From: an uncultured Lachnospiraceae bacterium
GTDB lineage: Bacteria > Bacillota > Clostridia > Lachnospirales > Lachnospiraceae
DNA length: 7,510 bases
Direction: 5' to 3'
Assembly (NCBI GenBank): GCA_905236275.1
Contig: CAJOPI010000120.1
Location: 1-7,510, forward strand
Of this stretch, positions 1 to 6,624 are shown piece after piece (position 1 is the first letter of the stretch; each line of letters begins with the position of its first letter). A program made the translations under genes and the position numbers. The notes beneath the pieces are model-generated. The model searched no databases. It was not told where the DNA came from and saw only the letters and a list, made by a program, of their open reading frames with translations.

Positions 1-1413
1 CTGACCTACTTTTACGGGAATTTCGTGGTGCTGCTGCTTGGATTTATCCAGACGCCGCTCGTCACGAGAATAATGTCGACTGATGAATACGGCAGAACGA
101 GGATATTTGAGCAGGCAGTTTCAATAATATACATATTTGCGATATTTGGAATGGATCAGGCATATATCCGTTACTACTATAAGGAAGACGTAAACAGGCG
201 GGCACTGATGCGTGACTGCCTGCTGCCGGCAGTGGGGATAGTGAGCGTCCTGTCCTTTTTTTATCTGATATTCAGCGGAACTGCAAACAACTATATGTTT
301 GATAAAAGCGGAACTGATATAACACTACTGGTAGTCGGCTATACCGTTGTGTCTGTTTTCGAGAGATTCTTATTCCTCGATGTAAGGATGCAGCAGAATG
401 GTGTCCTCTATTCGAATATCAATATAGCACAGAAGCTTTTGAATATCGCCTTGATTTTCGGCGCATGGTATTTCCTGGGTGACGATTTCAGAGTTGTACT
501 TTATGCAATGACCTTTTCATGGGGGCTGACCACTCTTTTCCTCGCCGTAAGATATATGATAAGACAGGGGAAAGGTGAGCTGTCCGCGAAGAACGGACAC
601 ACTGTATATCCGCGCTCAGAGCTTATCCGCTATGGTTCACCCTTTATAATGGTACTCCTTATGGAATGGCTTCTGTCCTCCTGTGATACCATAGCTCTTA
701 AACTCTGGTCAAACTACTCGGAAATCGGGATTTACGGGGCAGCAATGAAAATAATGGTGCTCCTCTTAACCTTCAAGAACACCTTTGTTGCCTTCTGGTC
801 GCCGGTTGCAATGGAAAAATATGAGAGAGAGACTAAGGAAGCCGCGACTGCATTTTTCAGGAATGCCTTTGACGTTGTAAGATACCTTTCGATGCTGGCG
901 GCAATAGGACTGATAAGCCTGAGAAGACTCGTAGTGCTGCTCCTTGGGGAGACCTACCGCGGTGCAGACAGGATAATTCCCTTTCTTACACTTATGCCGA
1001 TATTCGCAATGATGTTTGAAATAAGCGTGCAGGGGATAAAATTCGTTAAGAAAAATATGCTCTTAAATATCGCCTCGGCAGCGGCAATCATAGCGAATAT
1101 AGCGGGGAATGCCATACTCGTTCCGAGGCTTGAGGGACTGGGTGCTGCCATAACTACGGGACTTTCCTATATTATCTATTTTGCTGCGGGCTCCTTAATC
1201 TCCGAAAAAAGCTGGAGAGTCGGCTATGATTTCAGGAGGACGGCGATAGACGCTCTGCTTCTGATAAGCTGTGCTGCATTTTCATCTTTTTCGGACAGAC
1301 TATATCTCACGATAATGTTTTCACTCATTATTTTTGTGATAATCTCACTGATAGAGGCTAAGTCGATAAGATTTATCTATGTAACCGTTATGGAAAAACT
1401 AAAAGGAGGCTGA
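1..1413 (+). CDS. Wzx-type polysaccharide flippase (5' end outside window)
   Basis: Polytopic inner-membrane protein of the MVF/PF01943 type, predicted to flip lipid-linked oligosaccharide units across the cytoplasmic membrane for surface polysaccharide assembly. The reading frame is open from base 1 and codes LTYFYGNF before the GTG at 25. That stretch continues naturally into the first membrane helix, so the GTG is internal and the true start lies just upstream. About 470 residues are visible, close to a full-length flippase of about 480, so probably only a short N-terminus is missing. Seen: the family-like N-terminal pattern PLVTRIMSTDEYG (a helix end followed by the TxxMSxxEYG turn), then about a dozen or more hydrophobic segments separated by short basic loops, and a basic tail ending EKLKGG. 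It is followed after 6 bases by the next gene, whose ribosome binding site lies inside its last codons. Substrate is not readable from sequence. The superfamily call is firm; the assignment to Wzx rather than another MVF exporter is inferred. Confidence 0.85.
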   Translation: MTYFYGNFVVLLLGFIQTPLVTRIMSTDEYGRTRIFEQAVSIIYIFAIFGMDQAYIRYYYKEDVNRRALMRDCLLPAVGIVSVLSFFYLIFSGTANNYMFDKSGTDITLLVVGYTVVSVFERFLFLDVRMQQNGVLYSNINIAQKLLNIALIFGAWYFLGDDFRVVLYAMTFSWGLTTLFLAVRYMIRQGKGELSAKNGHTVYPRSELIRYGSPFIMVLLMEWLLSSCDTIALKLWSNYSEIGIYGAAMKIMVLLLTFKNTFVAFWSPVAMEKYERETKEAATAFFRNAFDVVRYLSMLAAIGLISLRRLVVLLLGETYRGADRIIPFLTLMPIFAMMFEISVQGIKFVKKNMLLNIASAAAIIANIAGNAILVPRLEGLGAAITTGLSYIIYFAAGSLISEKSWRVGYDFRRTAIDALLLISCAAFSSFSDRLYLTIMFSLIIFVIISLIEAKSIRFIYVTVMEKLKGG

Positions 1414-1419
1414 CGACAA

Positions 1420-2127
1420 ATGGAATTCAAGCGGTCATTTATAAAAAAATACCTGCCGTCAGCCTGCGCGATCGCAGTTTTGGCATTGGTCGTAACGAAT
1501 TTTCTTTACAACAGCTCCTATACGGATGAGGCGTTTACACCGAAGGCGGCTGACAGTCAGGCAATGTACAGCATGACTGATTTTGCGGACGGTGCCTACC
1601 CTGACTTATTTTTAAGGGTACTTGTAAGGGGGAAAAAGGTCATTCTTGCAAGAGCACCTAAATCCTATTCGGAGTATTCGAGCTACGGACATGATGACGA
1701 TTATCTGAATCCTTTTGATTCGGGATATTTTAAGGAAAATAACTTTACCTACTGGCTTAGCTGTTATGCGGCTTCCTACGAATACGATTCATCCCTGCCG
1801 ACCAACAATGCGGTTTCGGAAAATATGATTCCGCATCAGGCGGATTTTACGGATTTTGGTGAGGCAAATGATATGCTACGCTACTCTTTTCCTTTGAATC
1901 ATGAGCATTATCAGGAGGCTACGGCTTTCTGGTATTCATGGTATTACAATACTTATTCCGAGAAGGTTCAGCATTTGAAAAACGTAAAAAAGAGAAGGGA
2001 TATGTTTCCGAATGTCTATGTGAACACTTCTGACATCGAAGAGGCAGATACCCTTGTTGCACTTATCGCCCAAAACGAGGATTTATATCTGATGAGTCGG
2101 GAGAAATATGATGAATACAAGCAGTGA
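1420..2127 (+). CDS. Membrane-anchored extracytoplasmic protein, unknown function
   Basis: I do not recognise a family. The 235-residue product has a basic start (K4, R5, K9, K10), one hydrophobic helix at about residues 12-30, and then a hydrophilic remainder. This fits an uncleaved signal anchor with about 200 residues outside the membrane. The outer part is rich in Tyr, Asp, Ser and Asn (for example YSEYSSYGHDDDYLNPFDSGYF, split here as YSEYSSYGHDDD and YLNPFDSGYF), with two Cys, C16 in the helix and one near residue 108. No lipobox, catalytic motif or repeat was seen. The start is well supported: AGGAGG at 1404-1409 lies 10 bases before the ATG. The gene starts 6 bases after the flippase stop, and its last 20 bases overlap the next gene, so it is probably translated and transcribed with both. 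A partner or accessory role for the downstream membrane protein is plausible inference only. Confidence 0.8.
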   Translation: MEFKRSFIKKYLPSACAIAVLALVVTNFLYNSSYTDEAFTPKAADSQAMYSMTDFADGAYPDLFLRVLVRGKKVILARAPKSYSEYSSYGHDDDYLNPFDSGYFKENNFTYWLSCYAASYEYDSSLPTNNAVSENMIPHQADFTDFGEANDMLRYSFPLNHEHYQEATAFWYSWYYNTYSEKVQHLKNVKKRRDMFPNVYVNTSDIEEADTLVALIAQNEDLYLMSREKYDEYKQ

Positions 2128-3637
2128 ACTCCTTGATATGATAAGGAACCTGACAAGAGGCTTTTTTTTATGCCAGATTTTGACAATAACGGCTCTCTAT
2201 CTGTTGGGGGAGGTCTTTCTGGCAGTTACGGAAAATAAGATGAAGACGGAACGAAGGCTGTTGCTCGCGTTCCCGGTTGGTCTTGCGGTATTTACGGTAT
2301 CGGGCGCATTTCTTTTGATGGTTGGAATCCCCTTTAATTCCATATCGGCGACGGCTGCGCCCGTAATTATCCTGATTTTGATCATAATTTCAGGGCGTGT
2401 AAGACATGACTATAAGTTAGTATTTAAGAAAGCTGACCTTATAGCGATTCTGACAGTGCTCCTGATTGCGGCGTTTGCCTCTTCCGGAATTTTGTCGCTT
2501 ACAGTGTCAAATGATTCGGTTTATTACTATTCCTCATTTCCCGCGATGCTTGTGAAGGCAGGAGCTTATAGCAAATCCTTTGACACCTACCTTACGAACG
2601 TGGGTCAGACAAGTGCGGTAATAAACTGTATTCCATTTCTTTACGGCTTTGATACAAGCTTTGGGATACAGCATTTCTTAAATATAAATTTTCTGCTGTT
2701 TTTTTTCGATGCGATATATACTGAAATTATGGAATCGGGAAAAAACATCGGAAGTGATAAGAGAAAGGTCCTTCTGGCTGCGCTTTTGCTGACACTCTTT
2801 CTGGCAGGTTCAACGCCTTTCGTTGTTATGTCGAAATGGGTGCTTTCAAATGTATATTTTATGGAATATTCATTCATCCTTTTTTGGCTGCTGAAGGCAG
2901 AAAGGGAGAATAAATCTGCATTTGATCTGAAGCTTTTTTTTCTTTTCGCCCTGCTTACGATGCTCAGACAGGAAGGAAGCGCAATAGTGCTCATAATCAT
3001 CATCGCAGCGTCTTCCTTTGATTATACGAATAAAAAGCTGACGGTGAACTTCGTCCTGCCGGTATTTTTGATGGAAGCCTTTTACTATATAATGCTCTTT
3101 TTCAGACTTGGTGTTGACCCGCTTTACAGCTTCCTTGACTGGAAGAAGGCGGCTGCAATACTTGGTGCCTGTGTTTTGCTGGGAATATATAGCTTCTTTA
3201 TCAGGGGAAGAATTTTAGGAAGGATTACGGAAAACGTGAATTTCTGGCTGATTCTGGCATCGGCAGCGGGAAATCTTGCTATCATGGCGGTGAGTCACAG
3301 CAGATACCTTACGAATCTTTATGCCTTTTATCAGAATATCAGACAGGGCAACGGCTGGGGATATTTCGGAATATTTCTCGCAGCAGCGGTTTTGCTCATG
3401 GCTTTTGAAATTCTCAGGAGACGATGCAGAAATATATCCTACGAGACGGGATATCTTGCATCGATGCTCCTTGTTACCATTGCGGTGGCATGGGCGAGAG
3501 GCGGAAGTCTTGTTATCCGGGCGAGTGATTCGGGAAATCGCATCCTGCTGCAGACGGTACCCTTTATCGTCTATATTTTGTTTGAGTTTTATTTAAGATT
3601 CATGAATGAAACCCTATTGACAGCGGAAAAAGGCTGA
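2111..3637 (+). CDS. Polytopic membrane protein, GT-C glycosyltransferase-like
   Basis: About 508 residues, strongly hydrophobic, with roughly a dozen or more membrane segments (about 18-40, 51-72, 82-95, 109-131, then further helices to about 497). The first sizeable outer loop begins with SNDSVYYYSSFP, putting an acidic residue (D135) just after a helix. In GT-C enzymes, which transfer sugars from polyprenyl-phosphate donors on the outer face, an acidic residue at this place is catalytic. A late motif, SGNRILLQTVPF near residues 474-485, recalls the RYxxPxxP-like segment before the last helix of many such enzymes. This is resemblance, not a secure family match; an O-antigen polymerase or ligase type protein is the alternative. 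Start choice: GGGAG at 2099-2103 lies 4 bases before ATG 2108 and 7 before ATG 2111, so the second ATG is preferred. It overlaps the previous gene by up to 20 bases and converges on the next one, overlapping it by 49 bases. Confidence 0.75.
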   Translation: MNTSSELLDMIRNLTRGFFLCQILTITALYLLGEVFLAVTENKMKTERRLLLAFPVGLAVFTVSGAFLLMVGIPFNSISATAAPVIILILIIISGRVRHDYKLVFKKADLIAILTVLLIAAFASSGILSLTVSNDSVYYYSSFPAMLVKAGAYSKSFDTYLTNVGQTSAVINCIPFLYGFDTSFGIQHFLNINFLLFFFDAIYTEIMESGKNIGSDKRKVLLAALLLTLFLAGSTPFVVMSKWVLSNVYFMEYSFILFWLLKAERENKSAFDLKLFFLFALLTMLRQEGSAIVLIIIIAASSFDYTNKKLTVNFVLPVFLMEAFYYIMLFFRLGVDPLYSFLDWKKAAAILGACVLLGIYSFFIRGRILGRITENVNFWLILASAAGNLAIMAVSHSRYLTNLYAFYQNIRQGNGWGYFGIFLAAAVLLMAFEILRRRCRNISYETGYLASMLLVTIAVAWARGGSLVIRASDSGNRILLQTVPFIVYILFEFYLRFMNETLLTAEKG

Positions 3638-4224
3638 AAGCGGCTGAGAATAGAAGCTATATCCGGACGGACAAAGAGGAATATGATAAACAGTATCAGC
3701 AAACATATGGGAAAGCCCTTCAGGAAATTTAAGATATCCTGAGTGCTCATTGTCATATGAAAGAATATGCTTATGAATATATAAAAGAAAAGCAGATAAT
3801 GCCAAGCTGTATTGCAGTTAGGCCAGACAGCATAAATCATGAGACAGAGAGAAGTCGTCCCGCAAATGACAGGTGCAAGGGCTGATAAGGACAGCTGCAT
3901 GGACTTAAGTATAAAGTTCCCGCGAGTCTGGAAATCAACGCTTCCAAGCGTATTTCCTCGGGGAAGAAGATTTATCCTTATGAGCTTTGCGCCCGTCAGG
4001 AGAATAAGGAGGGCGTGGGAAAGCTCGTGATGGACTGTGCCCGGATAGGTCAGGTAATTTCTGATAAAGAAAGCAATCGTAGCATTTGTGACCTTCGCAA
4101 TAAGATTTGTCAGGAATGAATCTATAAAATGTATGATGAGACCGATAACGACAAGGATTACGGGTGTTGCTACCGCATATTTGACGGCTTCGATTAAATT
4201 CGCAGATGAAAATACAGTGTACAT
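3589..4224 (-). CDS. M50-like membrane metalloprotease (HExxH)
   Basis: A 211-residue integral membrane protein with the zinc-protease motif HHELSH, where H66, E67 and H70 form HExxH (bases 4015-4029). The motif is followed by A71, a hydrophobic run and G78, as in M50 site-2-type proteases (HExxHAxxxxxxG). A Gly-containing segment (about 88-97) and an LSALAPVICG helix (about 113-122) come next. Then HMTMSTQDILNFLKG at 156-170 offers D163 as a likely third metal ligand, although the classic NPxPxxDG motif is absent. About five hydrophobic segments are visible (about 18-34, 48-58, 64-80, 111-134, 142-156, 171-185). No PDZ domain is present. Such proteins may cleave membrane proteins or may be inactive relatives; the substrate is unknown. 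Start: ATG at 4224, with GGAG (4236-4239 on the + strand as ctcc) 11 bases upstream, somewhat long. Its own promoter lies at 4261-4269. The last 15-16 codons overlap the opposite-strand gene. Confidence 0.75.
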   Translation of the reverse strand: MYTVFSSANLIEAVKYAVATPVILVVIGLIIHFIDSFLTNLIAKVTNATIAFFIRNYLTYPGTVHHELSHALLILLTGAKLIRINLLPRGNTLGSVDFQTRGNFILKSMQLSLSALAPVICGTTSLCLMIYAVWPNCNTAWHYLLFFYIFISIFFHMTMSTQDILNFLKGFPICLLILFIIFLFVRPDIASILSRFQPFSAVNRVSFMNLK

Positions 4225-4260
4225 AATTGTTTACGCTCCATTGATTATTTGTTATGAGGA

Positions 4261-4292
4261 ATTATAGCAGAAATAAACCGACCATGCATCAA
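4261..4292 (-). promoter_or_regulatory. Extended -10 promoter for the M50-like gene
   Basis: Reading the minus strand, TGC TATAAT occupies 4269-4261: a perfect -10 box with the TGn extension, which can work without a good -35. The nearest -35-like hexamer, TTGATG at 4292-4287, is 20 bases away, too far for a standard sigma-A spacing. Transcription would begin near 4254, giving a leader of about 30 bases. Predicted from sequence only. Confidence 0.65.
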
Positions 4293-4300
4293 GTTTTTAC

Positions 4301-4384
4301 TCTATAAGCATGACGGAAGCGCGAAGCGCGGAGCCATGCGTAGGACTTATAGGCATGGTGGCGCATGGCGCAAGCCATGCATGA
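4301..4384. repeat. Imperfectly duplicated palindromic intergenic repeat
   Basis: Two related units lie in tandem at about 4301-4340 and 4346-4384, each reading roughly CTATAAGCATG...CCATGC. Unit 1 has an outer 5-bp stem (GCATG 4308-4312 with CATGC 4335-4339) and an inner GCGC-GAA-GCGC hairpin at 4319-4329 that contains GCGAAGC, known to fold as an unusually stable mini-hairpin. It also holds a direct repeat of GAAGCGC (4316-4322 and 4323-4329). Unit 2 ends in a perfect 7-bp stem, GCATGGC (4363-4369) with GCCATGC (4374-4380), closing a GCAA tetraloop. GCCATGCG (4333-4340) also pairs with CGCATGGC (4362-4369) across the units. It sits between the two divergent promoters and outside both predicted transcripts. 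It may belong to a dispersed genomic repeat family; only one locus is visible here. Confidence 0.7.
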
Positions 4385-4408
4385 AAGTTTAGATATGAAT
4401 ACCACCTG

Positions 4409-4435
4409 TTAGCACTCATTTAAAAAGAGTGCTAA
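4409..4435. promoter_or_regulatory. CIRCE element (HrcA operator)
   Basis: A perfect match to the CIRCE consensus: TTAGCACTC (4409-4417), a 9-base spacer (4418-4426), and GAGTGCTAA (4427-4435). This is the binding site of the heat-shock repressor HrcA, best known upstream of groESL and dnaK operons. Here it ends 7 bases before the -35 box of the htpG promoter, so htpG is very likely part of the HrcA regulon in this organism. The hairpin is followed by a T run (4436-4441) and so resembles a terminator, but no gene reads into it from the left on this strand. Confidence 0.95.
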
Positions 4436-4442
4436 TTTTTTA

Positions 4443-4471
4443 TTGACTTTTAACCTGCAGGGAATTAGAAT
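4443..4471 (+). promoter_or_regulatory. Sigma-A promoter of htpG
   Basis: TTGACT at 4443-4448 and TAGAAT at 4466-4471 are separated by exactly 17 bases; each differs from the vegetative consensus at one position. Transcription would begin near 4478, leaving a leader of about 60 bases before the ATG at 4540. With CIRCE directly upstream, the pattern fits housekeeping transcription held down by HrcA. Confidence 0.8.
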
Positions 4472-4525
4472 AGTAGCTATGGAAAGTCTTTGTACGATGT
4501 AAGTTCCTAAACTAAAATAAAAAAC

Positions 4526-4530
4526 GGAGG
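4526..4530 (+). promoter_or_regulatory. Ribosome binding site of htpG
   Basis: GGAGG lies 9 bases before the ATG at 4540 in an otherwise A-rich, probably unstructured stretch. It fixes the htpG start, which also agrees with the usual Hsp90 N-terminus. Confidence 0.85.
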
Positions 4531-4539
4531 CATATAAAA

Positions 4540-6573
4540 ATGGCTAACAAACATGGAAGTCTGTCTATCAGCAGTGAGAACATATTTCCGATAATTAAAA
4601 AATGGATGTATTCCGATCAGGATATATTTATCCGCGAACTTGTTTCAAATGCCTGTGACGCAATCACAAAATTAAAGAAGCTTGAAGTTATAGGCGAATA
4701 TACGGCACCGGCAGAAGAAACCGACGGAACTGAAGGTGCAGGTCTGAAGGGAAGAGTTGACGTAATAGTTGACAATAAGGCTAAGACCCTTAAATTCGTT
4801 GATAACGGTATCGGAATGACTGCTGATGAAGTAGAGAAATACATCAATCAGATAGCATTTTCAGGTGCGACAGACTTTATCAGTAAATATAAGGATAAAT
4901 CTGACTCAGATCAGATAATCGGTCACTTTGGACTTGGTTTCTATTCTGCTTTCATGGTAGCTGATAAGGTTACGATAGATACCCTTTCTCATGAGAATGG
5001 GGCAGCAGCTGTTCACTGGGAGTGCGAAGGCGCAGGCACAGAATTTGATATGTCTGATGGAGACCGCACAAGAGTCGGCACAGAGATAACCCTTTATCTT
5101 AACGAGGAATGTCTTAAATATTGCAATGAATACGCTGTAAGGGAAGTTCTTGATAAATATTGTGCATTTATGCCGACGGAAATCTATCTTACAGATGTAA
5201 ATGCTGAGCCGCCCAAGCCCACAAAGGATAAGGACGGAAACGAGGTTCCGCCGGAGGCACCCAAGCCCATAAATGACACTCATCCGCTCTGGGCAAAGAC
5301 TCCGAAGGATTGTACCGATGATGAATATAAGGAATTTTACAGAAAGGTATTCCATGATTACAGGGAGCCTCTTTTCTGGATACACCTTAATATGGACTAT
5401 CCTTTCAACTTAAAGGGTATTCTCTACTTCCCGAAGATCAATATCGAGTACGAGTCAATCGAAGGCGTAATCAAGCTTTACAACAATCAGGTATTCATTG
5501 CTGATAATATCAAAGAGGTTATACCGGAATTCCTCATGCTCTTAAAGGGTGTGATCGATTGTCCCGATCTTCCGCTTAACGTTTCAAGAAGTGCGCTGCA
5601 GAATGATGGTTTCGTTACCAAGATTTCCGACTATATCACAAAGAAGGTTGCAGAGAAGCTTTCCGGAATGTGTAAGACCGATAAGGAAAATTATGAGAAA
5701 TACTGGGAAGATATTTCTCCCTTCGTTAAGTACGGCTACCTGAGAAACCAGAAATTTGCCGAGAAGATAAACGACTTTGTTCTCTTTAAGGATATTAACG
5801 ATAAGTATCTGACACTTCCTGAGTGCCTTGATGTGAAGCCCATAGAGGAAGCTGAGGTGACTGATGCCGAGACCGGCGAGAAGATTGAAGCCGAGGTAGT
5901 TGATGAGAAGAAGGAAGAGGCTGCTGAGGACGATAAGAAGGAAGAGAAAGAAGAGCACGTTATCTATTATGTGACAGATGAGAAGCAGCAGGGACAGTAT
6001 ATAAGCATGTTCAAGTCAGCAGGCATGACAGCTGTAGTTCTGAAGCACAATATAGATACACCTTTTATGCAGCAGCTTGAAATGAAGAATGAGGGCGTTA
6101 AGTTCAAGAGGATTGACGCGGATGTTACTGATTCCATGAAGAGTGAGGAGTCAGAGGAAGAGACCAAGTCCTTCAAGGAAAAGGCTGAGAGCATTCAGAA
6201 GGTTCTGAGGGATGCGCTTAAGAAAGAAAAGCTTGAAGTCAGCATACAGAAGCTTAAGGATGAGGGTATAGCTTCTGTGATAACCTTGTCTGAGGAAACA
6301 CGTCGTATGCAGGATATGATGAAGATGTATGCCATGGGCGGTGCAATGGGGGATGACCCTATGGCTGATGACGGCCAGACGCTTATCCTTAATGCATCTC
6401 ATCCTCTTGTAAAGAAGGTTATGGATGCTCCTGAGGATGATCAGTCAAAGCTTATCTCCGAGCAGCTTTACGACCTCGCAATGCTTGCAAATAAGCAGCT
6501 TAGTCCTGCCGAGATGTCAGCCTTCATCGCAAGAAGCAATGATATCATGATGCAGTTATCGGGATTGAAATAA
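4540..6573 (+). CDS. htpG: Molecular chaperone HtpG (bacterial Hsp90)
   Basis: Dimeric cytosolic ATP-dependent chaperone that remodels client proteins under stress, usually with DnaK. The GHKL ATPase domain is complete: ELVSNACDA with E33, N37 and D40, DNGIGM at 88-93, GHFGLGFYSAF from 128, and GTEITLYL near 179-187. The middle domain has FWIHLNMDYPFNLKGILYFP and NVSRSALQND, with R350 as the ATP-contacting arginine. A C-terminal dimerisation region follows, ending MMQLSGLK without the MEEVD tail of cytosolic eukaryotic forms. The protein is 677 residues, about 50 more than E. coli HtpG (624). The extra length lies in a short Glu/Gly insert (about 58-70), a Pro/Lys-rich linker between N and middle domains (about 221-245), and a highly charged Glu/Lys insert in the middle domain (about 432-472). 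It has its own promoter with a CIRCE operator and ends in a strong bidirectional terminator, so it is probably monocistronic. Confidence 0.98.
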   Translation: MANKHGSLSISSENIFPIIKKWMYSDQDIFIRELVSNACDAITKLKKLEVIGEYTAPAEETDGTEGAGLKGRVDVIVDNKAKTLKFVDNGIGMTADEVEKYINQIAFSGATDFISKYKDKSDSDQIIGHFGLGFYSAFMVADKVTIDTLSHENGAAAVHWECEGAGTEFDMSDGDRTRVGTEITLYLNEECLKYCNEYAVREVLDKYCAFMPTEIYLTDVNAEPPKPTKDKDGNEVPPEAPKPINDTHPLWAKTPKDCTDDEYKEFYRKVFHDYREPLFWIHLNMDYPFNLKGILYFPKINIEYESIEGVIKLYNNQVFIADNIKEVIPEFLMLLKGVIDCPDLPLNVSRSALQNDGFVTKISDYITKKVAEKLSGMCKTDKENYEKYWEDISPFVKYGYLRNQKFAEKINDFVLFKDINDKYLTLPECLDVKPIEEAEVTDAETGEKIEAEVVDEKKEEAAEDDKKEEKEEHVIYYVTDEKQQGQYISMFKSAGMTAVVLKHNIDTPFMQQLEMKNEGVKFKRIDADVTDSMKSEESEEETKSFKEKAESIQKVLRDALKKEKLEVSIQKLKDEGIASVITLSEETRRMQDMMKMYAMGGAMGDDPMADDGQTLILNASHPLVKKVMDAPEDDQSKLISEQLYDLAMLANKQLSPAEMSAFIARSNDIMMQLSGLK

Positions 6574-6624
6574 AATAAGATAAAAAAACTCCGGCAGACC
6601 CACCGGAGTTTTTTTATCTTATTT
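6573..6624. terminator. Bidirectional intrinsic terminator
   Basis: A perfect 22-bp inverted repeat (6573-6594 with 6603-6624) around an 8-base loop. The core is ACTCCGG paired with CCGGAGT, flanked by seven As on the left and seven Ts on the right, so either strand gives a GC stem followed by a U run. It serves htpG from the left and the secreted-protein gene from the right. The arms reach the last base of the htpG TAA (6571-6573) and two bases of the opposite TAA (6625-6623). Confidence 0.95.

Noticed and set aside
3620..3650. Possible terminator after the GT-C-like gene
   Set aside because: The GGCTGA copies here are direct repeats rather than an inverted repeat, and no T run follows.
3321..4030. 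Plus-strand open frames at 3321-3596 and 3839-4030
   Set aside because: The first is a shifted frame inside the GT-C-like gene; the second is antisense to the HExxH region of the protease gene. Neither has a credible start signal or protein-like composition.
4301..4384. CRISPR array or riboswitch
   Set aside because: There are only two diverged units with no spacers of regular length, and the stretch lies outside both predicted transcripts.
4409..4441. CIRCE hairpin plus T run as an intrinsic terminator
   Set aside because: No + strand gene ends to its left, and the exact CIRCE match next to htpG explains it better.
4479..4502. Seven-codon frame (MESLCTM) in the htpG leader, starting at the predicted transcript start
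   Set aside because: No ribosome binding site precedes it and no attenuator-like alternative structure was seen; chance occurrence is likely.
4906..5958. Long minus-strand open frames opposite htpG (159 and 124 codons)
   Set aside because: They lie wholly inside the strongly conserved htpG frame, lack ribosome binding sites, and their translations look like antisense shadows.
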